A stretch of 64,000 bases of DNA from Opitutia bacterium. GTDB taxonomy: Bacteria > Verrucomicrobiota > Verrucomicrobiia > Opitutales > Coraliomargaritaceae. Positions 1-8,209 of the stretch are shown in pieces (the stretch's first letter is position 1; every line of letters starts with the position of its first letter). Under the pieces are notes generated by a model that was not told where the DNA came from, searched no databases, and saw only the letters and a list, made by a program, of their open reading frames with translations. The position numbers and the translations under genes were made by a program. The stretch covers positions 43,501 through 107,500 of the forward strand of contig JAQWIW010000034.1 of the NCBI GenBank assembly GCA_029248665.1, in the 5' to 3' direction.

Positions 1-716
1 TCACTTAATGATTCTCCATTATCCAAAGCCTCATTAACTGAAATCAGAGATTTCCATAAACTCGAACAATTTTTTTCAAATTCCGCTCGTATTGAATTAA
101 CCGACCAAATAAACATTCCAGCATTCCAATAATAATCCCCTGAAGCGAGATACTCTTTTGCTTTCTCTAAACTAGGTTTCTCAACAAATCGGCTAACACT
201 ATAAGACTGTAGTCCTGCATAAATTCCCTCTGCATTGGACTTTTGAATATAACCATAACCTGTAGCGGGAAATGTTGGCTTTATCCCAATTGTCACAAGG
301 ACAGATTGCGCTTCAGCCAAAATAAATGCTGATTCTAAAACCGAACAAAAATTTTTCGCGTCATGGATCACCGCATCAGCAGGCAACATAGCGAATATAG
401 CATTGGGATTTTCTCTTGATACAAGAGTTGTCGCAAGAGCAACAGCTGGTGCAGTATCTCTGCCTACGGGCTCACCTATGATTTTAGCAGGATCCAAATC
501 AGGGCAAATATCCATAATGACTGAACGATGCGGTTCGCCTGCAATCACAAAAATATTTTTGGGATCAACCATCCCTTTCAGTCTATTAATTGTTTGAGTT
601 AGCATTGGAGCGTCGCCTACAATCGGTAAAAATTGCTTTGGCAAAGCTTTGCGACTTTCTGGCCAAAAACGTTCCCCGTTTCCACCAGCCATTATAACTA
701 CAAATCGATTATCCAT
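1..716 (-). CDS. manC: Mannose-1-phosphate guanylyltransferase, C-terminus cut by window edge
   Basis: Makes GDP-mannose from mannose 1-phosphate and GTP, a sugar donor for surface glycans. The reading frame opens at the ATG whose complement is at 714-716 and stays open to base 1, giving about 238 residues of a protein that is usually 350 or more. The N-terminus carries the nucleotidyltransferase signature MAGGNGERFWPESR followed by KQFL. Further on are GRDTAPA, the LPADAVI metal-site region, GYGYI, VEKP and WNAGMFIW, all typical of the family. It lies 53 bp downstream of trpA on the same strand, so they may share a transcript. Identity is secure at family level. GDP-mannose rather than another NDP-sugar is inferred from motif likeness. 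Confidence 0.9.
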   Translation of the reverse strand, partial: MDNRFVVIMAGGNGERFWPESRKALPKQFLPIVGDAPMLTQTINRLKGMVDPKNIFVIAGEPHRSVIMDICPDLDPAKIIGEPVGRDTAPAVALATTLVSRENPNAIFAMLPADAVIHDAKNFCSVLESAFILAEAQSVLVTIGIKPTFPATGYGYIQKSNAEGIYAGLQSYSVSRFVEKPSLEKAKEYLASGDYYWNAGMFIWSVNSIRAEFEKNCSSLWKSLISVNEALDNGESLS

Positions 717-769
717 GACTCAAATTTGATAATGCTTTTAAACTTAGACAAGAGAGAAAATTTTAAGAA

Positions 770-1579
770 TCACCTTTTCAATGAATTTGCTTCAAGCAGT
801 GATCCCATTTTGTCTTTCAATGCAGATTCTATTGCTTTTTGATTACCGAGATTTTCTGCAATGCAATTAACAATTGCACTGCCCACTACCACTCCGTCAG
901 CCACTTGAGCAATTGAGCGAACATGATCCGAACTAGAAACACCAAATCCAACCACCACAGGCAAATCTGTATAGCGTTTGATTAAATCGACACGAGATTG
1001 TATCCCTTGAGATAAGTCTGCTTGCTCACCAGTCACCCCTTCACGAGATACATAATAAATAAATCCCGTGGTCGCTTCACAGATTTTCACTAAGCGTTCT
1101 TCAGGTGTTGTAGGAGCAACAATAAATACTGTTTCTATATTTTGTGCTTCACACGAATTTAAATGCTCTTCGGCTTCTTCTGGTGGCAGATCTAAAGTTA
1201 GCAATGCATCCACGCCTGCCTTTTTTGCTCGCTCAGCATAAGTCTCACTTCCCATAGAGAAAACAAGGTTATAATAAGTATAAAAAACAATTGGAATGGA
1301 ACTAAAACTACGAATCTCTTCAACCAGCTGAAATACTTTCTCACTTGTCATACCCGATTCTAGAGCACGCTGGGCTGCGAGTTGATTGGTCTGACCATCC
1401 GCCAGAGGATCTGAAAACGGAACGCCTAATTCCAATATATCAATTCCAGAATTAATTAAACTACGACAGGCTTCAATTGAACTTTCAAAATTAGGGTCGC
1501 CCGCACAAAGATAGGCGACAAAACAAGCACGCTTTTCTTTTTTACACTGAGCAAATATATTTTGGATTCTAGAGTTCAT
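770..1579 (-). CDS. trpA: Tryptophan synthase alpha chain
   Basis: Cleaves indole-3-glycerol phosphate to indole and glyceraldehyde 3-phosphate; the indole is channelled to the TrpB subunit. The 269-residue length is normal for the family. The signature LELGVPFSDPLADG is present, with Glu50 and Asp61 matching the two catalytic acids of the characterised enzymes. The phosphate-binding end contains VVGFGVSS and DGVVVGSAIV. trpB and the other trp genes are not adjacent; the neighbours are a diadenylate cyclase-like gene 60 bp upstream and manC 53 bp downstream, so this is not a classical trp operon. Confidence 0.95.
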   Translation of the reverse strand: MNSRIQNIFAQCKKEKRACFVAYLCAGDPNFESSIEACRSLINSGIDILELGVPFSDPLADGQTNQLAAQRALESGMTSEKVFQLVEEIRSFSSIPIVFYTYYNLVFSMGSETYAERAKKAGVDALLTLDLPPEEAEEHLNSCEAQNIETVFIVAPTTPEERLVKICEATTGFIYYVSREGVTGEQADLSQGIQSRVDLIKRYTDLPVVVGFGVSSSDHVRSIAQVADGVVVGSAIVNCIAENLGNQKAIESALKDKMGSLLEANSLKR

Positions 1580-1639
1580 AACAAAGATTCATTTTTTTAA
1601 TACCGTATTTTGGCAACCATAAACTGCATTCAAGTAAAA

Positions 1640-2995
1640 TCAGCCTTGGACAAAACTTTTCTCAATCAAAGGTAGCATCTCACCTTTGCGAAATAAGGAA
1701 ACTTGACCCGTACTGCTTGAAACCACAACACAAAGACAATCAACCACACTAGTTATTGCCGCAGCTGCCGCATGACGACTACCGTAGCCACTGGGTAAGC
1801 GATGATTGTAATCGGGAGCATGAATCAATGATCCAGCTGACAACAAAACGCCATCCCCTCGTATTACAAAGGCCCCATCAATTGTCGAAAGCTCCTTAAC
1901 GGTTTCATCCATAAACGGATTTAAAATATTTCGATCCTCTTCTTTGTATCCATGAAAAGGGTTAAGAATTAAAGGCTTTGTGTATTGACTGATTTTTTCT
2001 CCACTACCGATCGTAAACAAACAACCAACCGAATGTCCTTCACGTCCTTCCATAGCCAACTCTGTAGCGATCCCTAGTACACGCTCTACTACTTCAGGCA
2101 ACACATTGGAAGGTAGCACATCGGAACGATCAATGAGCAAGGATCTAAATTCTCGATCGATATCGACCACAATCACACTATCAAATTGATTACTCTGCGG
2201 AATACCTCCTATACAGCATAAGCGATCGGTGCTCTTAAATACTCCTCGTGCTAATCCAATAAGAACTGCACTCCTTAACTGAGAAAAACGCTGTTGATTA
2301 TAGGCACGTACCGGCAACACCGCATCAATCTTATCTTTCAGCTTAATTGTTTCTGAACTACCGTGCGCAATGAGTACGGTCTGAAAACCATTGAAAAAAT
2401 CACCAATCTCTATTCCTCCGCCAAAGGTATCACCAAAGACCACAACCGAAGAGCAATTTGAACCTTTAGCAATTTTTGCAGCCTCTTTAAGCATTAAGAA
2501 ATTAAACCGATTATGCCCGTGAATAGTTGTTCTTCCCTGTCCTCCAAAAACTGATTTCAATTCACGCTTGAATTCCGGCAATGATTGAGCACTGGCTAAA
2601 CGAGCCATTTGAGTATTGTCTTGAAATACTCTTGCCAGTGCAGCCAAACCGTACAGGTAACTCCGTGCGTTTTCCGCTGCTAATAATAAAAATAAGTACC
2701 GAATCTCAGGATAATCTCTCTGACCTTTAAACTCTAAACCTTTTGGGCAACGACCTACCGCAATCATATACGGGCGCTTCATTTTTACACGAGCATGAGG
2801 CAAGCAGACCCCATTGCCTAAATATGTCGTCATCTGATTTTCTCGATCCAACAACTCTTCCATCAAATCTGATTTTTTAATGCGAGTGGCCTTAGACAAT
2901 TCACAAACGTCCAGCAACTCTTCCAAGGCACCTTTGAAATCATGACTCTCAATGTCGATGACCCTGTTTTGTGCTATGTAACGATCGATTCGCAT
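1640..2995 (-). CDS. PTS EIIA-like / diadenylate cyclase (DAC, DisA_N-type) fusion protein
   Basis: A 451-residue protein with three recognisable parts. Residues about 1-150 look like a PTS EIIA type-2 (fructose/Ntr) domain; GNGVCLPHAR places a candidate phosphorylatable His at 67. Residues about 155-300 form an alpha/beta region (SSVVVFGDTFGG and CCIGGIP) that reminds me of the pyruvate-kinase C-terminal fold. Residues about 330-451 look like a DAC domain: DGAFVIRGDGVLLSAG (DGA at 373-375), then LPSGYGSRHAAAA and VVSSSTGQVSLFRKG. DAC enzymes condense two ATP into c-di-AMP. The usual RHR motif reads RHA here (407-409), so activity is not assured. No membrane segment is seen. It heads a possible unit with trpA and manC. 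Family calls come from motifs; linkage of phosphorelay and c-di-AMP is inference. Confidence 0.8.
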   Translation of the reverse strand: MRIDRYIAQNRVIDIESHDFKGALEELLDVCELSKATRIKKSDLMEELLDRENQMTTYLGNGVCLPHARVKMKRPYMIAVGRCPKGLEFKGQRDYPEIRYLFLLLAAENARSYLYGLAALARVFQDNTQMARLASAQSLPEFKRELKSVFGGQGRTTIHGHNRFNFLMLKEAAKIAKGSNCSSVVVFGDTFGGGIEIGDFFNGFQTVLIAHGSSETIKLKDKIDAVLPVRAYNQQRFSQLRSAVLIGLARGVFKSTDRLCCIGGIPQSNQFDSVIVVDIDREFRSLLIDRSDVLPSNVLPEVVERVLGIATELAMEGREGHSVGCLFTIGSGEKISQYTKPLILNPFHGYKEEDRNILNPFMDETVKELSTIDGAFVIRGDGVLLSAGSLIHAPDYNHRLPSGYGSRHAAAAAITSVVDCLCVVVSSSTGQVSLFRKGEMLPLIEKSFVQG

Positions 2996-2998
2996 GCC

Positions 2999-3046
2999 CT
3001 TATAAAAAATTTTATACGCTTACTGTCAACGAGTTAGTCTGACTAT
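2999..3046 (-). promoter_or_regulatory. Candidate promoter/operator of the EIIA-DAC gene
   Basis: Read on the minus strand, a perfect TTGACA (3024-3029) lies 28 bp upstream of the ATG, with TATAAG at 2999-3004 (spacing 19, longer than ideal). The plus-strand text CTGTCAACGAG at 3023-3033 followed by TGACTAT at 3040-3046 recurs almost identically, in the same orientation and at a similar distance from the start codon, ahead of the M29 peptidase gene (59404-59426). It could be a promoter, an operator, or both. Confidence 0.35.
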
Positions 3047-3142
3047 CCATAGATAAAGAACTATATTTTAAAAAGAATTATTCATTGCAGTTAAATTGAA
3101 TTTTAAAATACTCTTCATACTAATCTCGGTAAAATTTCATTC

Positions 3143-3862
3143 ATGCAGAAAAAGAATACTATATTGATTTATTCAGGAGGGATGGACTCAACCGTCCTAC
3201 TCTATCAATTATTGAAAGACAATTATGCAGTCCGTTGTCTTTCGATTGACTATGGTCAAAAACATAAAAGAGAGCTCCAGTATGCGAAAACCCTCTGTGG
3301 GAATTTATCTGTAGAACATAAAATTATTGATCTCACTTCGGTAGCCCAATTGTTATCCAACAGTAGTTTAGTCAACCAAGGGCAACCAATTCCCGAAGGA
3401 CATTACGAGAAAGAATCAATGAAAGCAACGGTTGTTCCAAATCGAAATATGATTCTCCTTTCGCTCGCTACCGCTTGGGCGATTAATTGCAAAGCTAGCT
3501 CGGTAAGCTATGCGGCCCACTCCGGAGATCACGCCATCTACCCTGATTGCCGAGAGTCCTTTGCTCAAGGAATGAACGATGTTATGCAATTATGTGATTG
3601 GCACTCTGTGACACTCAACCGACCCTTTGTTGACCTAACTAAGACGGACATCTGTCAGCTAGGCGCTAAGCTTCAGGTGCCTTATGAAGAAACTTGGTCT
3701 TGTTATCTAGGTAAAGATCTTCATTGTGGGCGCTGTGGCACTTGCATAGAAAGACGAGAGGCCTTTCACTTGGCCGGTGTTGAAGATCCTACAGAATATG
3801 CCCCTGAAGCACCTACTATTCAACAAATGCTTGAAACTAATTGGAAATTAAATGAGGAATAA
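3143..3862 (+). CDS. queC: 7-cyano-7-deazaguanine (preQ0) synthase
   Basis: Converts 7-carboxy-7-deazaguanine to preQ0 using ATP and ammonia, the last step to the queuosine precursor. At 239 residues it is full length. The PP-loop SGGMDST is at residues 11-17, and the zinc-binding set Cys187, Cys195, Cys198 and Cys201 appears near the C-terminus (HCGRCGTC). It is the first gene of a plus-strand run with queD and queE, which supply the preceding steps. The intergenic region before it (2996-3142) is AT-rich and shared with the divergent EIIA-DAC gene. A queA gene occurs further along (11.4 kb); queF and tgt are not in the window. Confidence 0.96.
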   Translation: MQKKNTILIYSGGMDSTVLLYQLLKDNYAVRCLSIDYGQKHKRELQYAKTLCGNLSVEHKIIDLTSVAQLLSNSSLVNQGQPIPEGHYEKESMKATVVPNRNMILLSLATAWAINCKASSVSYAAHSGDHAIYPDCRESFAQGMNDVMQLCDWHSVTLNRPFVDLTKTDICQLGAKLQVPYEETWSCYLGKDLHCGRCGTCIERREAFHLAGVEDPTEYAPEAPTIQQMLETNWKLNEE

Positions 3863-3868
3863 TTGACT

Positions 3869-4306
3869 ATGCTTACTTGCTCAAAAATCTATAAAGATAT
3901 CCCCTTTGCTCACAGACAACCTTTGCACAAAGGCCATTGTTCAAAGATACACGGTCATAATTGGTCAATCATTATTGAGTTTGAAGCGACCGAGCTAGAC
4001 GCAAATGGTTTTGTTGTTGATTTTGGAAATTTGAAATACTTCAAAGCATTTATCGATGAACATCTAGATCACGCTTGTCTGTTTTCAAAAGGCGATAGTC
4101 ATGTTCAAGACTTAGCACAGAGTGAATTTAAAGATTTATTCAAAATTTTATGGGTCGAAAATGCATCCTGTGAAGGGATCGCTCTGTTCCTCTATCAAGA
4201 GTTTTCACAATTACTGAAAGCACAGGAAGGAGACCGTGTATCCATTCGCTCTCTTAAATTATATGAAGATGAAAAAAACTTTGTCAGCTATACGCCCAAG
4301 ATCTAA
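3869..4306 (+). CDS. queD: 6-carboxytetrahydropterin synthase
   Basis: Turns 7,8-dihydroneopterin triphosphate into 6-carboxy-5,6,7,8-tetrahydropterin in preQ0 synthesis. The start is taken as ATG 3869 because GAGGAA at 3854-3859 is spaced 9 bp from it; the alternative TTG at 3863 directly abuts the queC stop and would sit too close to that site. Counting from this ATG, the zinc histidines are His15, His28 and His30 (the last two in HGHNW) and the catalytic Cys24 lies in GHCSKIHGH. The length of 145 residues is somewhat longer than E. coli QueD but normal for the family. It sits between queC and queE. Confidence 0.94.
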   Translation: MLTCSKIYKDIPFAHRQPLHKGHCSKIHGHNWSIIIEFEATELDANGFVVDFGNLKYFKAFIDEHLDHACLFSKGDSHVQDLAQSEFKDLFKILWVENASCEGIALFLYQEFSQLLKAQEGDRVSIRSLKLYEDEKNFVSYTPKI

Positions 4307-4341
4307 TTGTGCTCAAGACAGAAACGAAATGCCTTTAAACT

Positions 4342-5034
4342 ATGAGTGAAAACGGAAAGCTTCTTCCTATCTATGAACAATTTTTCACCTGGCAAGGGGA
4401 AGGAATTCATCAAGGGCGTTCGGCTTATTTCATTCGCACCTTTGGCTGCCCTGTTCATTGTCCTTGGTGCGATAGTGCTGGTACTTGGCATCCTGACTTT
4501 GTTCCAAAGACAATAGAAAAAATCCATCCAAAAGATTTGGTCGCTAATGCCAAAAAAAATAAAGCCAGCATTGTTGTCGTCACTGGAGGTGAGCCAACTA
4601 TCCATAATTTGAATGAGCTCTGTACACTTTGTTCGGAAGCAAACTTACCCGTTCACCTAGAAACTTCAGGTGCTTTTGAGATCAAAGGACAGTTTGATTG
4701 GATCACCCTTTCTCCGAAAGAATGGAAGTTCCCACTGCAGGAAAATATCCAGTCTGCTCATGAAATTAAACTCATTGTTGATTCCCACACTGCGATCGAT
4801 CAATGGCTTAAACGCTTTCCCAATATTGCTCAGGCACAAACTGTTTGGCTCCACCCAGAATGGTCAAAAAGAAATGACGCAAAGATTTTAGATATGATCA
4901 CACAATGGGTCAAAGATCATGGAGATCCATACCGAGCAGGCTATCAGATGCATAAACTTTTTTCCGCTGATAACAAAGATAATAACTCTAAGCCCAATGT
5001 TCCCTTAGGTGGAGATAAAAACTTAGGCTATTAA
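4342..5034 (+). CDS. queE: 7-carboxy-7-deazaguanine synthase, radical SAM
   Basis: Radical SAM enzyme that contracts the pterin ring of 6-carboxytetrahydropterin to 7-carboxy-7-deazaguanine. Cluster-binding cysteines are Cys36, Cys40 and Cys43 in GCPVHCPWCD, the CX3CX2C spacing of radical SAM enzymes. FFTWQGEG near the N-terminus and VVTGGEPT are family hallmarks. The 230-residue length fits. It completes the queC-queD-queE set; 35 bp separate it from queD and no Shine-Dalgarno is visible before its ATG. Confidence 0.95.
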   Translation: MSENGKLLPIYEQFFTWQGEGIHQGRSAYFIRTFGCPVHCPWCDSAGTWHPDFVPKTIEKIHPKDLVANAKKNKASIVVVTGGEPTIHNLNELCTLCSEANLPVHLETSGAFEIKGQFDWITLSPKEWKFPLQENIQSAHEIKLIVDSHTAIDQWLKRFPNIAQAQTVWLHPEWSKRNDAKILDMITQWVKDHGDPYRAGYQMHKLFSADNKDNNSKPNVPLGGDKNLGY

Positions 5035-5048
5035 AACACTTCCCTACC

Positions 5049-5585
5049 ATGACTTTAGAAGAACGCTTAAATCATTATTTAAATACACCTCCAAAAATTG
5101 ACCCGTCAGCCTATATTGCTAAAGGGGCAATTGTAATAGGATCCATCACTTTAAAGAAAAATGTCAGTATTTGGCACAGTGCAGTTTTGCGAGGTGATAT
5201 AAATAACATTACTATCGATGAAGGCTCAAATATTCAAGATGGCTCCGTTGTGCACTTAGCAGATGACTATGGTGTCACTGTTGGAAAATTTGTCACTGTG
5301 GGTCATTCAGCAGTTATCCACGCCTGTACAATTCAAGATGAATGCCTCATTGGCATGAACGCAACGATCCTTGATGGTGCCGTTATTGGCAAACAGTCCA
5401 TCATTGGTGCTGGTGCCCTCGTCACTAAAGGCAGCCAAATTCCTGAAGGCTCATTAGTTTTAGGGGCTCCCGCTAAAGTCATTCGTCCATTGACTAAAGA
5501 AGAACGCTTATCGATAAAGCCTTGGGCCGATAAATATGTGCTCACTGCGCAATTCCATAAGTCAAAATTTTCCACAAAAAGTTAA
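5049..5585 (+). CDS. Gamma-class carbonic anhydrase-like hexapeptide-repeat protein
   Basis: Left-handed beta-helix protein of the gamma carbonic anhydrase group (YrdA/PaaY-like), 178 residues. Repeated hexapeptide turns run from about residue 17 to 150. The three metal-ligand histidines are visible as His69 (VVHL), His86 and His91 (VGHSAVIH), and GAPAKVIRPL is the usual C-terminal motif. It probably binds a metal in the cytoplasm; whether it hydrates CO2 cannot be told from sequence. It follows queE by 14 bp and may be co-transcribed with it. Confidence 0.9.
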   Translation: MTLEERLNHYLNTPPKIDPSAYIAKGAIVIGSITLKKNVSIWHSAVLRGDINNITIDEGSNIQDGSVVHLADDYGVTVGKFVTVGHSAVIHACTIQDECLIGMNATILDGAVIGKQSIIGAGALVTKGSQIPEGSLVLGAPAKVIRPLTKEERLSIKPWADKYVLTAQFHKSKFSTKS

Positions 5586-5615
5586 GCTCAAAGCTTGCAA
5601 TCGTTAAAATTAACA

Positions 5616-5646
5616 TTGAGATTAATATTATTGAGACTAATTCTCA
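5616..5646 (+). promoter_or_regulatory. Fur-type operator and candidate promoter of feoA-feoB
   Basis: TGAGACTAATTCTCA at 5632-5646 is a 7-1-7 dyad matching 11 of 14 positions of the Fur consensus TGATAATNATTATCA. It overlaps a plausible promoter: TTGAGA at 5616-5621 and TAATTC at 5638-5643 with a 16 bp spacer. The site ends 8 bp before the feoA ATG, so a bound regulator would block transcription when iron is plentiful. Its core resembles the palindrome ahead of the Fur-family/suf operon at 14280-14294. Confidence 0.7.
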
Positions 5647-5654
5647 TTCAAGCT

Positions 5655-5891
5655 ATGCAACTGAATCAAATTAAAGACAAAGGGCACTACAAAGTGCTTA
5701 AAATGGATGAATCGCAACACTGTATCAGTCGATTAATGGACATGGGATTACTTCCTGGAGAGTTGATTCGAGTCCGTCATGAAGCTCCTTTAGGAGATCC
5801 TATTTCAATTGAATTCAGAGATTGCCATGTATCTATTCGCTTAAAAGACGCAGCCTTTTTAGAAGTGGATCACTTAACTCAATCCAAATAA
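5655..5891 (+). CDS. feoA: Ferrous iron transport protein A
   Basis: Small SH3-like cytoplasmic partner of FeoB. The frame extends back to TTG 5595, but the ATG at 5655 is preferred: it gives 78 residues, the normal FeoA size, and the upstream extension would run through the Fur-type operator and promoter. The family pattern ISRLMDMGLLPGELIRV followed by DPISIEF and a final hydrophobic beta strand is present. feoB starts 3 bp after its stop, so the two are clearly co-transcribed. Confidence 0.93.
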   Translation: MQLNQIKDKGHYKVLKMDESQHCISRLMDMGLLPGELIRVRHEAPLGDPISIEFRDCHVSIRLKDAAFLEVDHLTQSK

Positions 5892-5894
5892 ATA

Positions 5895-8054
5895 ATGAAT
5901 AACGGCTTATCAACAATTGCTTTGATTGGTAATCCCAATACTGGCAAAACCTCTCTTTTTAATGCTTTAACTGGGCAAAAACAACGTGTGGGTAATTACC
6001 CAGGTGTCACAGTAGAAAAGAAATCAGGTCTTTGGAAACTCAATCAAAGCGAATCGGTAACTGTGATTGATCTTCCGGGCACCTATAGTTTAAGTGCGCA
6101 AACTATTGATGAACGCATCACCGTTGATGTCTTATCAGGAAATATTCCTGACCTCAGCCCAAGTCTAATGGTCATCGTTATTGATGCAGAAAATCTTCAG
6201 CGAAATCTCTTTTTAGCTTCTCAAGCATCCGAATTAGGACTCCCTATTGTTATAGCACTAAACTGCTGGGATATTGCCGAAAGGAAAGGCATACAAATCG
6301 ACTCCAAGCTACTTGAAAAGCGCCTAGGTGTTCCCGTTGTACCAACTGTAGCCAATCAAGCAAAAGGTATTGAAAGCCTTGCCTCGGCAGTTAAAACAGC
6401 CCTCAATAATCAGTCGATTATGGTCCGTCCCAAGTGGCCTGAGCCAGTACAAAAGGCCATTGAAACACTCAAAGAAGATTTAAGTCAAATTGATGAAGCG
6501 TCCCAAGCACTCTCTAACGGTGAAGTGCAGAGATTGATATTTGATGCTTCAAGTGCGGTTACGGAAAGAATCAAAGGCGATAAATTAGAAATTTCTGGTG
6601 CGATAAATAAGGCCAAAGAAACAATTCATAAGGGTGGCTTCCATCCCAATGCCGTAGAGTCAATTATACGATTTCGGTTTTTAAAACCGATACTTGCAGA
6701 TATCATTGCACGGCAAGCGACTCTCAAAAAAGCGAGTCATTCAGAAAGCATTGATCAACTTCTCTTACATCGCTTTTGGGGCTTAGTTATTTTTGTTGGG
6801 ATGATGTATTTTGTCTTCCAATCTGTTTATTCCTGGTCGGGGCCGTTGATGCAATTGATTGAAGGAGGCATCGCCCAAGTACAATCGGTAGCTGCTTCAG
6901 CCTTAGAAGCTACTCCGATGCTACAAAGTTTAATCGTGGACGGGATACTCAGTGGCGTAGGTGCTTTTGTTATATTTTTACCACAGATTTTAGTCTTATT
7001 TTTATTCATCTCCTTATTAGAGGAAACTGGATACATGGCACGCGCCGCCTTCTTAATGGATAAACTCTTTCAGTGGTGTGGCCTCAATGGAAAAAGCTTT
7101 GTGCCACTCTTGTCTAGTTATGCTTGTGCCATTCCTGGTATTTTAGCAACAAGAACGATCAATGATAAAAAGATACGCATTATCACCATCATGATCGCTC
7201 CATTGATGAGTTGTTCAGCTCGCTTACCCATTTATATATTGATGATTGGTATCTTTGTCGAGCCGACCTACGGACCTGCAATTTCTGGAATCACTCTTTT
7301 CTTCATGCACTTCATCGGAGTATTAGTGGCTGCCCCTGCTGCCTATCTATTGAATAAATGTATCCAAAGAAAAACGATCTCCACGCCCTTCGTGATGGAA
7401 TTACCACGCTATCGCGTCCCAAATCTCAAAAGTATCTATGAGCGAATTTATGAAAGTGGCTATGCTTTTATTACTAGTGCGGGCACTTTAATCTTTGCTT
7501 TCACGATTATAATTTGGGCACTCTTTTACTTTCCTCGACCTGCAGCATTAGAAACTGAGATTCGCAATCAAAATACAGTTGAATTATTTGAAGAAGCCAA
7601 TCTTCAAGCCAAAATAGATAGTGCTTATTTAGAACAAAGCTACGGAGGACAGCTAGGGAAAACACTCCAACCCATTTTCAATTCCTCAGGCTATGATTGG
7701 AAAATAACTGTTGCCGTCATTGCCAGCTTCCCCGCTAGAGAGGTTATAATTGCTACCTTAGGTATATTATATTCATTGGGTGGCGAAATGGATGAAAATT
7801 CTAGAGACCTGAGGGCCTCTTTGAAAAATGCAACATGGGAAGATGGTAAACGTAAAGGTATGCCTGTCCTTAATATAGCCGTAGCCTTTTCTATAATGAT
7901 ATTTTTTGCGCTCTGTATGCAATGCGGAGCCACAGTAGCGATAATCGCACAGGAGCTGAATTGGCTATGGGCAATAGGATCATTTGTAACGCTTAGCTTT
8001 ATTGCTTGGATAGCAAGTATCCTGACGTATCAATCCATAAACTTTTTTCTATGA
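5895..8054 (+). CDS. feoB: Ferrous iron transport protein B, G-protein-coupled membrane permease
   Basis: Inner-membrane Fe(II) importer of 719 residues. The N-terminal GTPase domain has G1 GNPNTGKT (12-19), a Switch region GNYPGVTVEKKSG and G3 DLPGTYSL. A helical spacer follows to about residue 270, then a multi-spanning membrane domain carrying the conserved GVGAFVIFLPQI and EETGYMARAAFLMD blocks and a second gate repeat with SCSARLPIY. A second cytoplasmic-type stretch with SFPAREVII occurs near the C-terminus. It follows feoA by 3 bp and overlaps the next small gene by 4 bp. Iron-responsive control through the upstream Fur-type box is likely. Confidence 0.97.
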   Translation: MNNGLSTIALIGNPNTGKTSLFNALTGQKQRVGNYPGVTVEKKSGLWKLNQSESVTVIDLPGTYSLSAQTIDERITVDVLSGNIPDLSPSLMVIVIDAENLQRNLFLASQASELGLPIVIALNCWDIAERKGIQIDSKLLEKRLGVPVVPTVANQAKGIESLASAVKTALNNQSIMVRPKWPEPVQKAIETLKEDLSQIDEASQALSNGEVQRLIFDASSAVTERIKGDKLEISGAINKAKETIHKGGFHPNAVESIIRFRFLKPILADIIARQATLKKASHSESIDQLLLHRFWGLVIFVGMMYFVFQSVYSWSGPLMQLIEGGIAQVQSVAASALEATPMLQSLIVDGILSGVGAFVIFLPQILVLFLFISLLEETGYMARAAFLMDKLFQWCGLNGKSFVPLLSSYACAIPGILATRTINDKKIRIITIMIAPLMSCSARLPIYILMIGIFVEPTYGPAISGITLFFMHFIGVLVAAPAAYLLNKCIQRKTISTPFVMELPRYRVPNLKSIYERIYESGYAFITSAGTLIFAFTIIIWALFYFPRPAALETEIRNQNTVELFEEANLQAKIDSAYLEQSYGGQLGKTLQPIFNSSGYDWKITVAVIASFPAREVIIATLGILYSLGGEMDENSRDLRASLKNATWEDGKRKGMPVLNIAVAFSIMIFFALCMQCGATVAIIAQELNWLWAIGSFVTLSFIAWIASILTYQSINFFL

Positions 8055-8206
8055 ACCTTTTGGATACCCTACTCGTAATATTACTTTGTAGCTTAGCCTC
8101 ATACATACTAATTTGCAAATTCACTCCCATAGGTAAAAGGAGCAAAAATAAGAAGACTTGCTCATGCAGCTCCAAATGCTCAGATAAACTGAATAAGAAA
8201 TCTTAA
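8051..8206 (+). CDS. FeoB-associated Cys-rich membrane protein
   Basis: A 51-residue protein starting at ATG 8051, which overlaps the feoB stop as ATGA, a sign of translational coupling. One N-terminal membrane helix (roughly residues 4-23, containing Cys12 and Cys22) is followed by a short basic tail with CSCSSKC. This matches the FeoB-associated Cys-rich protein family in size, layout and position. Its exact role is unknown; it is presumed to help FeoB by binding iron or docking on the membrane. An in-frame ATG at 8006 lies inside feoB and is less likely. Confidence 0.75.
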   Translation: MNLLDTLLVILLCSLASYILICKFTPIGKRSKNKKTCSCSSKCSDKLNKKS

Positions 8207-8209
8207 ATA

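Noticed and set aside
5595..5654. TTG-initiated N-terminal extension of feoA
   Set aside because: It overlaps the Fur-type operator and promoter, and normal FeoA length is reached from ATG 5655.
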